A stretch of 64,000 nucleotides of DNA from Periplaneta americana. Taxonomy: Eukaryota; Arthropoda; Insecta; Blattodea; Blattidae. The position numbers and the translations under genes were made by a program. The stretch's first letter is position 1, and every line of letters starts with the position of its first letter. Location: contig NC_091120.1 in assembly GCF_040183065.1 (NCBI RefSeq), positions 73,758,708-73,822,707 on the forward strand, read 5' to 3'. The notes beneath the pieces were generated by a model. That model made no database searches, was not told the origin of the DNA, and was given only the letters and a program-made list of their open reading frames with translations. Shown one piece after another: positions 52,477 to 63,510 of this stretch.

Positions 52477-52644
52477 CTCATTGAGTTGAGAAGGATCATA
52501 GCCAACTAAGAGAAATAATATGTTTTCGCACATTGGTTGAAGTACAGAACCTTCCGAGCAAGCGACATCTGCCAGAATCTGCATGAAGGCATTACTGGGC
52601 ATGAGTTCTCCCACGCCAAGCAGCTCTATTGCTTCCATACCAAG
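52477..52644 (-). pseudogene. Acid lipase pseudogene, exon with LGVGEL motif
   Basis: 168 bp, acceptor TTCACTTTCAG, donor GTAAGC. Reads LGMEAIELLGVGELMPSNAF, MQILADVACSEGSVLQPMCE and NILFLLVGYDPSQLNE. This is the acid-lipase cap region (LG--EFLPSN...C-N--FL--G-D--QLNE). No stop in this exon. Phase 0 at both ends. Confidence 0.9.
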
Positions 52645-52972
52645 CTGAAAGTGAAGAGTCAGAAAGAAAAAGGCGGGAATGTTTAATTGAACAAGTCATT
52701 AGTTGTTAGGTACTTAAATATCATTATAAAAGTTAGTCTATGTCTAAAACATACATGGAAGGCTATCAAGTAGAATTTTAGATTGGATTCCAGAGGGAAG
52801 GGGAGGCAGAGGTAGATCGCAAAACACCTGGTTGCAAGACATAAATAAAGTGTTGGCAGAGAAAGGACTGCAAGAATGGGCTTCGGAAGATATAAATAAT
52901 TGAAGAAAAAAAAAAAAAGAATGTAGGGCATTGGTCACAGGAAGCTGTGATATTACCATTGTAAACCTGTTT

Positions 52973-52973
<1 letters not shown>

Positions 52974-53017
<44 letters not shown>
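52974..53017. repeat. (AAT)n microsatellite
   Basis: About 14 AAT units. Confidence 0.9.
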
Positions 53018-53064
53018 TATCTAAAACATTACAGTTCCTGAAACTAATCATCGCACATATACTA

Positions 53065-53829
53065 TATACAAGGTGATTCACGAGGATTTACTGTTACTTA
53101 CGGAGCTTATTTCCTAAGACATTCTGAGCAAAAAATGCAAATAAACATTTGTCCTAATCCTAATATTTTCAGAGTTACATTAATTTGAAGTTGTTAGTAA
53201 AATATCTTTTTTATTTAGTTTTATGGGTAAAAAAAATATTACAAATAGAGAATGAACTATTGAGAAGTGTCATTTCTTCAACTGGCCAATTTTCTGAAGG
53301 CAAAAGTATGTTGTTAATTATTTTGTACAGATTTTATTTTTCAATTTTTAACTAAAAATGACATCATTCCTACGCACTTATCACAAAAATTGTTACAAAT
53401 CATATGACTTTAGGAACTTGATTCTTTACAATTTAATTATGCATCCTAATATAGTCTTAAAGAATTTACAAAAATGGTGAAGATTTGTAACAATTGTTGT
53501 GATAAGTGCGTAAGAAAATGTAATTTTGTAGTAAAAAATCGAAAAAAATCTGCACAAAGCAACTATGGAATTCACAACACTTTTTTAGCTTCAGATCAGA
53601 ATACTAGCTAATTAAAGAAATGATATCCCCAAATAGTTCATTCTTTATCTGTAATATTCCTTTACCCTTGAAACTGAAGAATAATGATATTTTACAAACA
53701 ACTTCAAATTAGTGTAATTCTGAAAATATTGAAATTAGGACAAATGTTTATATGACTTTTTTTGCTCAAAATATCTTCGGAAATAAGGTCCGTTAAGGAA
53801 CGGTAAATCCTCGTGAATCACTCTGTATA
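53065..53829. mobile_element. 765 bp foldback (long-TIR) element
   Basis: The two halves are inverted copies of each other over at least 150 bp at each end: left TATACAAGGTGATTCACGAG, right (reverse complement) TATACAGAGTGATTCACGAG. Both arms then share the order GGATTTAC, TTATTTCC, GAGCAAAAAA, ATAAACATTTGTCCTAAT, TTTGAAGTTGTT. Further inverted similarity continues toward the middle (GATAAGTGCGTA versus TACGCACTTATC). No coding sequence. Confidence 0.8.
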
Positions 53830-54480
53830 CATAAATAAAACACGCACATACCTACATTCAGGGATTTTATGAAATCTAGCAACTCTAAGAGGGTGTTCAG
53901 GGAAAATATTTGTCTTGATATATAGAACCAATGTTCGATGAAGTCTTCTTACCATTTAACTTAACATTATGATATTGTCAAGGTGCTGTTTGTAGAGAGT
54001 GGTGCAGGACTTTTTCCCTTTATTGACTCTGCTGTATAGCTACTGCTAAAACGATTTGTTCTCCTCTGTTTTTTCTCAGAAATGAATTTATGCATTTGTA
54101 TACTTTCAATGTATTTATTATTATATTACTACTGTCCTTATTCTTTTTATTATTGTTAAAGAAATTTACTTTGCAAAACTAAAAATGTTCAGTTTTACAC
54201 ACGTTTTTGCAAAGTAGATCAGTACTACATATTGATAAAGGAGAATAACCAAATGCTTATTTGTGACATAATATATTTTCACTATGGTTAAACGTTGCTA
54301 TATAGACCTACAGTTTCTAAAATAATTTTACTTGGTTTTTCGATTCTAGACAGAGAAAGGAAAGGGTGAAGAGAAATGGGAGAAGAGAGCGAGTGAACAA
54401 ACTGTTCCCATTCGCTCTAGGCAAATAACAAATGATACACATCATTGTGATTGGAAGTCACATCAAAGAAACATTTAGGC
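53830..54480. other. Unassigned intronic AT-rich sequence
   Basis: No ORF, repeat structure or exon recognised. Confidence 0.5.
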
Positions 54481-54606
54481 GCTTAATGTATTGGACGTTA
54501 CCAGCTCGTTCACCTGACTTGATTTCGTTGGACGTCTTTTGTGGTACATATCAACAGTAGGTCTATGATCTTGACTTTCGTAATATTGCACTTACCACAG
54601 AGTGTG
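54481..54606 (+). pseudogene. DDE transposase relic (mariner/Tc1-like C-terminus)
   Basis: Reads YWTLPARSPDLISLDVFCGT then YDLDFRNIALTTE. The W-ARSPDL--LD-F--G motif is the C-terminal end of mariner-like transposases. Short and with stops. Confidence 0.55.
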
Positions 54607-54929
54607 CACAACTTTCGGAATCGTAGAAGGCGAGTGTGTACAACACTTTCGGATTCCTAGAAGGCGTAGTATGTCAGCCAGTGAAGCGGTGCTGTAAATA
54701 GGCTACTATACAATATGGTCCTCAAATTCAAGGTCAACATTTTGAGCACTGATTGTAACGGGAGTGAAATTAGTTGTATCAACATTCATAAGTTTATTTT
54801 GTTAATTAAGAGCACCATAATGAAATTCTTGTCTTATTCAAAATTGCCAAGCACTTTACAAAATTCTTATATATGATTGCTCAGTAGGGAAGATACACGT
54901 GCTGATACAATATGTAGGTGGTTGGGTAG

Positions 54930-55510
54930 AAGAATGGATGAATTGGATGGATGGGTCGATAGATGAATAGATGGAAGAATTAATAAATGGATAGATCGAT
55001 GGGTAGGTAGATTAGATTAGACAGGTAGATTAAATTAGATAAGTAGATTAGACAGAATAATAGACAGATACATAGATGGTGAATGTATAGATGGATGGAC
55101 GAATCGATAGATGGATGGTTTGATGGATAGGTGGGTGAATGGATGAATCGATGGATGAGTGGATCGATAGTTGGATGGATGAATCGATAAATAGATAGAT
55201 GGCTCGATAGATGGATGGATGGATGGTTGGACAGATCGATGGATGGAGGAATCAATAGATGAAATCCATAGATGGATGGATGGATGGATGGACTGATCGA
55301 TAGATGGATGGATGGATCCATAGATGGATGGATGAATCGATAGATGAATAGATGGATATATTGATGGGTGAATGGATAGATAGATGGATGGATAGATCGA
55401 TGGGTCGACAGATGAATAGATGAATGGAAGGATTGATAGGAGGGTAGATTGATGAATGGATCGATAGATGGATAAATGGAAGAACGATGGATAGATAAGA
55501 TAGTTATATA
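54930..55510. repeat. Degenerate GATG/GATA tetranucleotide tract
   Basis: About 580 bp of GATGGATG, GATAGATG and GATCGATG variants with no long perfect run. The SIHPSIH peptides on the minus strand are artefacts. Confidence 0.9.
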
Positions 55511-55877
55511 GATATGTAGGGGTAGTTAAGAGGTAGATAAGAGTAGAATTAATCTTGTCTAGATTAGATAATTAAATTTTGAGTTTTTCCTAAGAATTTA
55601 TAGAAAAATATTTCTTGAACTATTTCCATTATTTTTATAAAATTAGAGTAAGGCATATCTGATGTAGTAGCCTCCGTTTTATTTCAAACAATATCATTTT
55701 TGCTTACAAACTCAGCGTGTTTTGTCGGATTCCAGAAAAATATTGAAGATTTATCTCAATTCCTACTGATTGCAAGTCTCTCCCTGATATTATGTTCAGC
55801 TGTGATCGCGCCTTGCTGACCACATTGCAGTAAGTCTAATGCTAAACGTTACAAAAGGCCTGAGCCTTGAAGATTGG

Positions 55878-55912
55878 TGTTGATGATGATGATGATGATG
55901 ATGATAATGGTG
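55878..55912. repeat. (GAT)n microsatellite
   Basis: About 10 GAT units just 3' (in gene orientation) of the lipase exon donor. Confidence 0.85.
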
Positions 55913-55998
55913 ATGATCTGGTGTGGTAGTCCTATTCGATCATTTTATGTTAAAGAGTTAGTAATTATTTGGATGAATGTACGAAGGCATTCACAAAC

Positions 55999-56242
55999 CT
56001 GGGCGCCGGGGAAATTGGCAGAAAATTGCACCAAGGGACTGGCCACGTGCTTCATGAAGGCGACGGGCGCAAGGCTGGTCATGTGTTGGATCTTGGAATT
56101 TTATTCTGGTTTCATTGATGTAAACATGTAGAACATCGTCGTTCTCATGGAGTGACCCACATAATATAATTTCTCTTGCCCAGTTTGGGCCAACACGTAG
56201 TCGATTTCTGCTGGTAGGTCGTATATGCCCATCTCGTGCCAG
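55999..56242 (-). pseudogene. Acid lipase pseudogene, nucleophile-elbow exon
   Basis: Acceptor TTTATTTTCAG, donor GTTTGTG. Reads WHEMGIYDLPAEIDYVLAQT, GQEKLYYVGHSMRTTMFYMF, TSMKPE, TAA (56101-56103), NSKIQHMTSLAPVAFMKHVA. Acid lipases have WHEMG-YDLPA-IDY and the catalytic GHSMG or GHSQG; here the last Gly is Arg (codon at 56143-56145), and the stop replaces the conserved Tyr of PEYN. The exon begins with the third base of a codon, so an upstream exon is required; none was found in the window up to 64000, where a hAT element and a LINE occupy the space. Confidence 0.9.
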
Positions 56243-56384
56243 CTGAAAATAAACAGTGCCATACAAACAACAAATGCTCTTCAGTTTCGTAACATGTGCG
56301 ACCCACTTCACCAATGGACAGGATACAAAAACAATTGAAGAGTTCTTATAAACTTTGTTACATTTGATCTTGGTTTCAAGTTAT

Positions 56385-56578
56385 GGCCATTTTTGTACGT
56401 CTGTACTGTGGCGCTGTTTACCGTTACAGGACATACCAAAAATTTCCACTTCAGCCTGAATGCAAGCCCGCAGTCATCGTGTAATGTTGGGAAACGGTTG
56501 TGAATAAATATATGTTTTCAAGTAGCCCCACAAATGAAAGTTCAATGAATTGAGGTCTGGAGAACGTGGAGGCCAACA
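56385..56578 (-). pseudogene. DDE transposase relic (mariner-like C-terminus)
   Basis: Reads WPPRSPDLNSLNFHLWGYLK then TYIYSQPFPN, a stop, and LRACIQAEVEIFG. WPPRSPDL--L-F-LWGYLK is the diagnostic C-terminal motif of many mariner-type transposases. The upstream catalytic part is not seen. Confidence 0.7.
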
Positions 56579-56688
56579 AGAACATACCTAGTAAAATAAG
56601 TCTAGAGATAGTGTGTAGGAACAGTTCATTTGGCTTTAACTCGGCAACAAGGACAGACACATGGGGCAAGTAATGTATATGTACTTTT

Positions 56689-59641
56689 CAGTGGCGAAGC
56701 ATCCTTAGAAGCGCTGGAAGTGCTGCTTCCCCTTAAGTTTTAGGAGAAATAATATTAATTTTATATCTTTAAATTCATTTGGGAACATTAGCCGTGTTAA
56801 AGATCACAGCCTCATGCTAGGCAGCGAACGGCAGTACAGGAACAAGTAACCAGTGCGCATTGACAACTGAGCATGTCGTGATAAGCTGGACTCGACACAA
56901 TCGTAGCTGCTCGGAAAATTCGGGAGTTGTCGGTAATGGGAAGCGACTCCAGAAATCGGCCCGCTGAAATATTTGTAGTGGCAAAGAATATTTTATTGTT
57001 TTTATATTGTGTGATATTATTAAAAAGAACTGTAAGTATGTTTTTAATTGTAGCGATTCTTGTATTATGTGTACACTAGAGTTTAGTAGATAAAACTAGG
57101 GTTTTCTTTTTAAGTTGCTAATGATTGGTGAAAGTGTAGGAAATACACATTACCTCCACCTTAGGTTGTGAGTTGATGGGGCGAGTGCCAGCTCCGTGAA
57201 ATTTTAGACCCCTTGGACAGCATGGCTGCTGACAGCAGCGTGGGCAGCATTGCAGTGGAAGAAGGGCCTACGTGTGACTGTGCAATAAAAGAGTACTGAA
57301 AAGTGGGTTTAGTGCTCTCCCTTACGAGGAAAAACTGAATATAATTAAAAGAGACAAACCAAAAAAACTTCTTAATAATGACCTCGGTATACAGAGTAAA
57401 GGTGTTAAAGCGTTTATGCGTCATTTTAATGAAAATATGTATGATACAGTTCCATGGTTATGTGGATGTCATAGATTGCGAAAATTGTTTTGCTGGCCAT
57501 GCTTATTATTTTCGCAAGAGAAAAGCGCTTGGAGTCACATTGGCTTTGACGACTTACATAACTTACACAAATCTCAGAAAAGACATCAAGTCACACAAAA
57601 TCATATAATGTGTCTAAAACAATTTACACAGTTCGGGAAAACAAGGATCGAATCGTGTTTAAGTGAACAATTCCGGCTTTCAATAGAGAAACACAATGAG
57701 GATGTAAGAAGAAACAGAAGAATACTTTCTCAGATGATAAAGGTAGTATGTTTTTTGGGAAAGCAAGAGCTTGCATTTCGAGGCCACGACGAGTCCGAAG
57801 GTTCTTTGAACAGAGGGAATTATGTCGAACTGTTGAAGGAATTCGGAAATATTGATGTAGAGTTATATCATCATTTGTCAAATTCGACGGTTTTTTCGGA
57901 GTTGTCCAGTGACATACAGAATGACATTATCTTCTCTATTTCGCAACTAATGACAGAAGAAATCAAGAAGGAAATTTCTGACACTCTTTTTGTTGGCATT
58001 ATTATAGACGAAGTGACGGATTATGCAACAAAATCACAATTATCTGTTATACTGCGGTATGTGACAAAAGCTGGAAATATTGAGGAGAGATTTTTGTATT
58101 TCAGAGACATCAGTGACGACAGAACGGCAAATTCTTTAGCACATCATGTATTTAATGTCTTACATGAATTTAACTGTGAAACAAAATTGGTGTCACAGAC
58201 ATATGACGGGGCGGCAGTAATGTCAGACAAACACAGTGGTCTTCAGAGGAGGGTCAGAGAAAAATGCCCACAAGCTATATTTGTGCACTGCTATGCACAT
58301 AGACTGAATTTAGTTTTGTCACAAGCAGTGAGTTTTATTAAGCAGTGCAAAATATTCTTTGTCACTCTCTCTGGTTTTGGAATTTTCTTTTCAAAATCGA
58401 CAAAGCAAATGGCAGCACTAGACAATGAGATAAAGAAAAGATTTCCTACATTAGCTCCAACAAGATGGACTTACAGTAACAGGCTGTTACAAACTGTGTA
58501 CGAACACAGACAACAAATAGAAGACTTGCTAACTTCAATTGTTGAAAATTCAGATAGTTGGGATCCAGAAACAGTCTGTAGTACTCGAGGTCTTCTTTTA
58601 ACAGTACATGACTTTGATTTCAATTTTTTCCTTAACGTGTTCTATTCCATATTTCCTCAGGCTGACATATTGTTTCAAGTTCTTCAGAAAAAGGCTTTTG
58701 ATATCGAGTTCTGCAGTAAAAAAGTTGAGAAAGTTTCTAGCCATCTTACAAAACTCAGAGAAGATTTTGAATCTATTTGGAATAAAGTCTCATACAACAG
58801 TGATAAGCCTGCTCCTAGTAAAAGACTAAGAATTGATGCTATTTCAGGAGAAAGCAGATCTATGTCCTATAAAAGAATATTTTTGGAAGTTATTGACGTA
58901 ATGAAAACAAACATTGCATATCGATTTGCTGACTTGAGTAAACTCAAATTCCTCAGTATTTTAGATTCAAGATACTTTAAAGAGTTTGCAAAACAATTTC
59001 CAGAAGAGTGCTTTTTGAGCTTAAAGCAGAGCTATGGCAAATTCTTTGATTTTTCAAGTCTGAGAGGTGAACTGAGTGTATTATACAAAGATAGTGAAAT
59101 GCATAAGGACACTGTTGTGAAATTACATCAGTACTTGACAGAAGAAGGATTAGCTGAGAGGTCATTCTCAGCAATGAAGAGGATTAAGTCCTATCTTCGG
59201 AATACTCAATGTCAGGAGAGACTATCTTCACTAGCTCTTCTGAGCATCGAAAAGTCCCTGCTTGCTACATTACGCCAGAGACCATCCTTCTACGATGACG
59301 TGATTGACATCTTTGCCAGAAAAAACAGGAGGATTGAACTGGTGTACAAAAAATAAGGTACGATAATGCTTAATTTATTTTTAATTATGTACATATTTTA
59401 TTCATTATTAATGTGCACGAATTTAGATCCAATTATTTACTTCTTTCCGAGCTGAAGGACACCCGACACCCCAAGCACTATGCTCTCTTAAGAATTTTTA
59501 CAGTGAAACATATGTATAACCTGGAGTAAAATTGTGAGGTCCACTTTACATAGGTGTAATTAATTACATGAAATATATCATACCCTATCATATCGTATAA
59601 CCTGGAGCTTCCCCTATTTGAAATGTCACGCCTCGTCACTG
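56689..59641 (+). mobile_element. hAT (ZMYM1-like) DNA transposon, 2.95 kb
   Basis: Ends are CAGTGGCGAAGC on the left and, from the right, CAGTGACGAGGC; both are followed a little inward by a GCTTCCCC block in inverted orientation. It encloses one long transposase frame in the middle. No 8 bp duplication is visible (left flank GTACTTTT, right flank AAACTAAC), so a flank has changed. Confidence 0.8.
57416..59356 (+). CDS. hAT transposase (TTF-zinc-finger / ZMYM1-like), 646 aa from first ATG
   Basis: The frame is open upstream to about 57275 (GFSALPYEEKLNIIKRDKPK), so an upstream exon or non-ATG region may add residues. Domains: TTF-type zinc finger (VPWLCGCHRLRKLFCWPCLL, residues about 13-60), the RNase H-like core with FVGIIIDEVTDYATKSQLSV (Asp), SQTYDGAAVMSDKHSG (Asp) and VHCYAHRLNLVLSQA. 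The C-terminal dimerisation region ends ERSFSAMKRIKSYLRNTQCQ and ERLSSLALLSIE. Between HQYLTEEGL and AERSFSAM about 20 residues of the usual hATC core appear to be missing without loss of frame. The ORF otherwise has no stop, making it the best preserved gene here. Activity is doubtful because of that deletion. Confidence 0.85.
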   Translation: MRHFNENMYDTVPWLCGCHRLRKLFCWPCLLFSQEKSAWSHIGFDDLHNLHKSQKRHQVTQNHIMCLKQFTQFGKTRIESCLSEQFRLSIEKHNEDVRRNRRILSQMIKVVCFLGKQELAFRGHDESEGSLNRGNYVELLKEFGNIDVELYHHLSNSTVFSELSSDIQNDIIFSISQLMTEEIKKEISDTLFVGIIIDEVTDYATKSQLSVILRYVTKAGNIEERFLYFRDISDDRTANSLAHHVFNVLHEFNCETKLVSQTYDGAAVMSDKHSGLQRRVREKCPQAIFVHCYAHRLNLVLSQAVSFIKQCKIFFVTLSGFGIFFSKSTKQMAALDNEIKKRFPTLAPTRWTYSNRLLQTVYEHRQQIEDLLTSIVENSDSWDPETVCSTRGLLLTVHDFDFNFFLNVFYSIFPQADILFQVLQKKAFDIEFCSKKVEKVSSHLTKLREDFESIWNKVSYNSDKPAPSKRLRIDAISGESRSMSYKRIFLEVIDVMKTNIAYRFADLSKLKFLSILDSRYFKEFAKQFPEECFLSLKQSYGKFFDFSSLRGELSVLYKDSEMHKDTVVKLHQYLTEEGLAERSFSAMKRIKSYLRNTQCQERLSSLALLSIEKSLLATLRQRPSFYDDVIDIFARKNRRIELVYKK

Positions 59642-59900
59642 AAACTAACATCATTTATCCATTTCATTGCTTTATTCTCTTTAAGGAAATGAAAAAACTT
59701 GCAAGAATCTCTAGTGTTCGCAGTCAGCTGATACACAATCATAGCAATGTAGCCTACTAGTATATTGAAATAACTAACTTCGTGTACTTCGAATATACAT
59801 AGACAAGCACACAAAAATTCACGAAACTTGTAACAAATGCACTTAAGCTACTAAAACTATTTTTCTACTTTACTTTAATATTATAAACGCGCTACCAATT
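59642..59900. other. Unassigned sequence between two transposons
   Basis: AT-rich; no lipase exon or other coding signal found. Confidence 0.5.
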
Positions 59901-60661
59901 GAGGCAGTAGCCGGAAAATGGGCCCATTGGTCTATTGGCCCTTTTTTTTTTGGAGAATGTTTAATTCGATTCTCCATTTTAAAATCTACTTGGTTACGTA
60001 GTTTCGTTTCTATATCTTGTAAACACAGAGCAGGATAGCTAATTGAATGAACCGATGCAACCTTTCGTAGTTATGGAATTCAGCAAACATGAGTGAAGAT
60101 GATCCTCAAAGTGCGTGTGAGTCCATCCAGGATGTGCACTAAAGTGTAAACTGCACTCTGAAGATAAACTTTGAAGTGAGTGTGAATCCATTCTAGATTA
60201 AGACTAAATAACCCGTAATTTGTATTTTGTACCCAACAGATATTATTTAATTTCACTTATTCGGTACAATTTATGACATAATTACGAGATGTATGTAAGA
60301 AATATAATTTTGCTAAAATTATTATGAACTTGTAAACCCCAGTAATGTGCGCTATTCAATGCTGATGTTTAATTTCTGAAAAAATATAATCATATTGAAA
60401 GTATTTTGATAAAATAAACATGTTCTCTGGAAAAAGGGCCTATAAAATGTTCAAATAAAAAATATATATATTTATAACACTATTAAAGTCACAATGCGTT
60501 GTTTAATAAAAACTTGTAGACAAATGTTATTGTAACAGTATGCAAATTGTTGTTATGATAAAAGTGCATTCAAATCGGAATTACATAAAAATAAGTCTTT
60601 TAAATCTTTGTTTTCTCGAAACGTGACTTTTGCTTATGGGCCCTTTTCCGGCTACCCTCTC
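59901..60661. mobile_element. 761 bp TIR element (MITE-like), unclassified
   Basis: Left GAGGCAGTAGCCGGAAAATG and right (reverse complement) GAGAGGGTAGCCGGAAAAGG, both followed by GGCCC. AATT flanks both ends (59897-59900, 60662-60665), a possible TSD. No ORF. Confidence 0.7.
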
Positions 60662-60783
60662 AATTTATAACAACACAATACACAATTTAGAAATGAGAGC
60701 TATTTGCAAAACAAGACGGCGTCGGTGGCGATTCAATTGTAATCATATTTAATTCATTTATGCCATTATATACAAGAGGACTT

Positions 60784-60806
60784 AATATATATATATATAT
60801 ATATAT
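60784..60806. repeat. (TA)n microsatellite
   Basis: About 11 TA units. Confidence 0.9.
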
Positions 60807-60852
60807 GCCTCTTGGTTATATAGGCCCAGCAGCTTGTGTGTGATCTGTGCAG

Positions 60853-63510
60853 TTTTTTTTTTTTTTTTTATTGATAAAGTTCCAAAACAAATATGTTTTC
60901 TGCCTTTTCGTATTTTCGTGTAAATTCAAATAATGATGCACAATATTGTTCATGTCCAGCTGTCAAAACAATTGGGCACAGAGACATTAGTGTAGGTTTA
61001 AGGAAGTCGGAGGTTGTGGAAAAGTGCATGTTATTCACTTAAAAAGGATTTTGGTGTTCTGTGTTTCTTGTAGAAATTTGCATTGTATTGACCAAGACGC
61101 TTGATGAATGGATTTTCACTTGAATTTGCACTGTTATAAAACTTCTTAACTTGTTCACGTAATGAGTCTTTCAGAAATGTCATGTCCAAATCAAAGTGTA
61201 TTTGTGCATTTGTTGTGTACCAGTCTGAATTATGTATTATTCGGAGCACTTTATTTTGAACAATTTGAAGAGGTTGAAAGACTGTTTTTGGAATATAACA
61301 CCAAGCTGGGGCAACGTAAGTTAGGATTGGTAAAATCAGCATTTTGTAGAGCATAACTTTTCTTCTTAGACTGAGAACAGGAGATTTGAACTGGGGGTAA
61401 AGATGAGATATTCTAAGAGAGCTCTTAGTTGTTACAGAATTTATGTGCTTGTGCCATAACAACTTGTTATCAAGAGTAATACCAAGATATTTTACATGGT
61501 CACTGTATTGAATTTCTTGATTGCATATTTTTATTTTGTCGCGAGGTCTTTTTAAACACTTGGAGAAAATTATTGACTGACATTTTTCAGGATTTAAAGA
61601 AATACGCCATTCTTTAAACCATTCTTCTAATAGGAGTACATGGTTTTGAAATGCAGAGACAGCATATTGAGGACTGAATTTAACACTATATATAACTGTG
61701 TCATCAGCATATAGAAGTGTTTTAGTTTTGAGAGTAGTAGGAATGTCTGAAGTGTAGAGACAGTACAATATAGGACCAAGTACAGAGCTCCAGCTTCTGC
61801 TATATAAGTGGAAGATAGTTGGCCATCTATGAGGACTTGAAAAGATCTCTTTTCTAAGTAGCTAACTAGAAGGTGAGTTAATGAGCGAGGCAGAAATTTA
61901 TTAAGTTTATACAGCAGACCTAAATGCCAAACTTTATTAAATGCCTTAGAAACGTCCAAAAAGATGGCTGCTGTGTAGAATTTGTTGTTAAAGCCTTTGG
62001 TTATGTCTTCTACGAGAGAGACTACATTATGAGTTACTGATCTTCCTTTTTGAAAAGCTGTTTGCCAAGGAGGAATAATGGTGTCTGTATAAGGCAGCAT
62101 TCGTTTGAGGATGATCTGTTCTAATAATTTTCCATGTGTATTCAAAAGACATATTGGTCTTCTATTTTGACAATACATAGAGTTCTTGTTCTGTTTAGGA
62201 ATTGTAATGATTTGTGAATGTTTCCAAGATGAGGGAAAATATTGAGTTTTCAATGCTGAGTTGAACAGCTTAGTAATATGGCATATAGCTTCTTTGGTAG
62301 ATTTTTTAGAGCTAAGTTACTAATTTTGTCTGGTCCAGGAGATTTTGAAGATTTTAAAGTCTTAATAATTTTTTTAACTTCTGAAGGGGTTGTATGAGGA
62401 ATAGTACTTGCATCATGAACTTTTAAATCTCTATTAATATTGTCAATCATGTCTTCATTTGAGATCATATAGTTCGGGTCAGCAGTTGGTTCACTAAAAT
62501 GATCCTTTAGATATTCAGCAATTGCTTCAGCTTTATCTTGTGGATTGTATTTGATGCCATTTGTAGTATGTATGGATTGCTGTTTATTGATGTTGGTAGA
62601 TGAAGTAAGTCTTTTTGTTATTTTCCAGATAGTATTTGAAGATGCAGCATCCTTGACATCGGCTTCAAATTGATCTATTTTCAGTTCAAAAGCTCTTCTG
62701 TGTAATTTGTTTTTTAAATTGTTATAGATATTTTTGTCAGTTTCATTTCGAGTTTTTTGCCACTTTTTCCTAGCTAAGCATTTCTGTTTGCAAAGAGTTT
62801 GAATTTCTAGGTTCTTTGCTGTGTCTGGGTTCTTATTGTATGCAGTTTTTGCGATTTTGATAGCACTGCTAATTGTGGAGGTGTAGATTTGTACAGCTTT
62901 ATCTAAGTCCTCTCTTGATTTAATGATTATATTGCCTGGCACGGAAGAGTTTACGAGTCCCTGAAGAATTTCCAATTGACTGTTTTTCTTTTGTCATTTT
63001 TTAATATAGAAGAAGCTGGAATGTGATCTAGAACTAGAATGACTGGGTCATGGTTTGAAGACAGAGTAGAAATTGTTTCAATGTATAGAGATGTAATAGT
63101 AGTATTGACAAGGGCAATGTCTAATACATCCGGCATATGCAGATTATTGTATGGAAAGTGAGTTGGCTGTGAAGGAGCTATTATGTTATATTTATGTAGG
63201 GAAGCGTGTGCTTCAAGTTGTTTTCCTCTGGGAGTAATAATTCTTGAGTTCCATTTTGGGTTTTTACAATTGAAGTCACCAGCATGAATGTAGTTTTTTG
63301 ACATTTCATGAAGCAAATCTAGATCACTGTCTAGAAGTTTCAGATTTGGAGAGTAATAGATAGCTCCTAATTGGAAGTTTGAGTTGTTTATTGGAATTTC
63401 TATGAATGTAGCTTCAAGATTTGTAAAGTTAGGTGTAGGTATATGTTGGTGATATAAAGTTGATTTAACAGCTATAGCTCTGTGCAGTGGCTGGTTATAA
63501 TCAAAGACGT
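60853..63510 (-). mobile_element. 5'-truncated Jockey-type LINE with poly(A) tail
   Basis: The 3' end is marked by a T run (poly(A) on the minus strand) at about 60853-60871. The coding region starts inside the endonuclease at about 63508 and ends at 61031. The ORF2 domain order and motifs are those of the Jockey clade. Confidence 0.85.
61031..63508 (-). pseudogene. Jockey-type ORF2: endonuclease (partial) and reverse transcriptase
   Basis: Endonuclease from about 63508: IHAGDFNCKNPKWNSRIITP and STLSSNHDPVILVLD (catalytic GDFN and SNHDP). Linker: IWKITKRLTSSTNIN, SPGPDKISNLALKNLP. RT: FPSSWKHSQIITIPKQNKN, FLDVSKAFNKVWHLGLLYKL (motif A), then a small deletion at about 61775 that removes the GVPQGS-type motif and shifts the frame. 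SVLGPILYCLYTSDIPTTLK and KTLLYADDTVIYS (catalytic YADD) follow, and the C-terminus ends in PFIKRLGQYNANFYKKHRTP. Frame changes at about 62960, 62252 and 61775. Confidence 0.85.
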
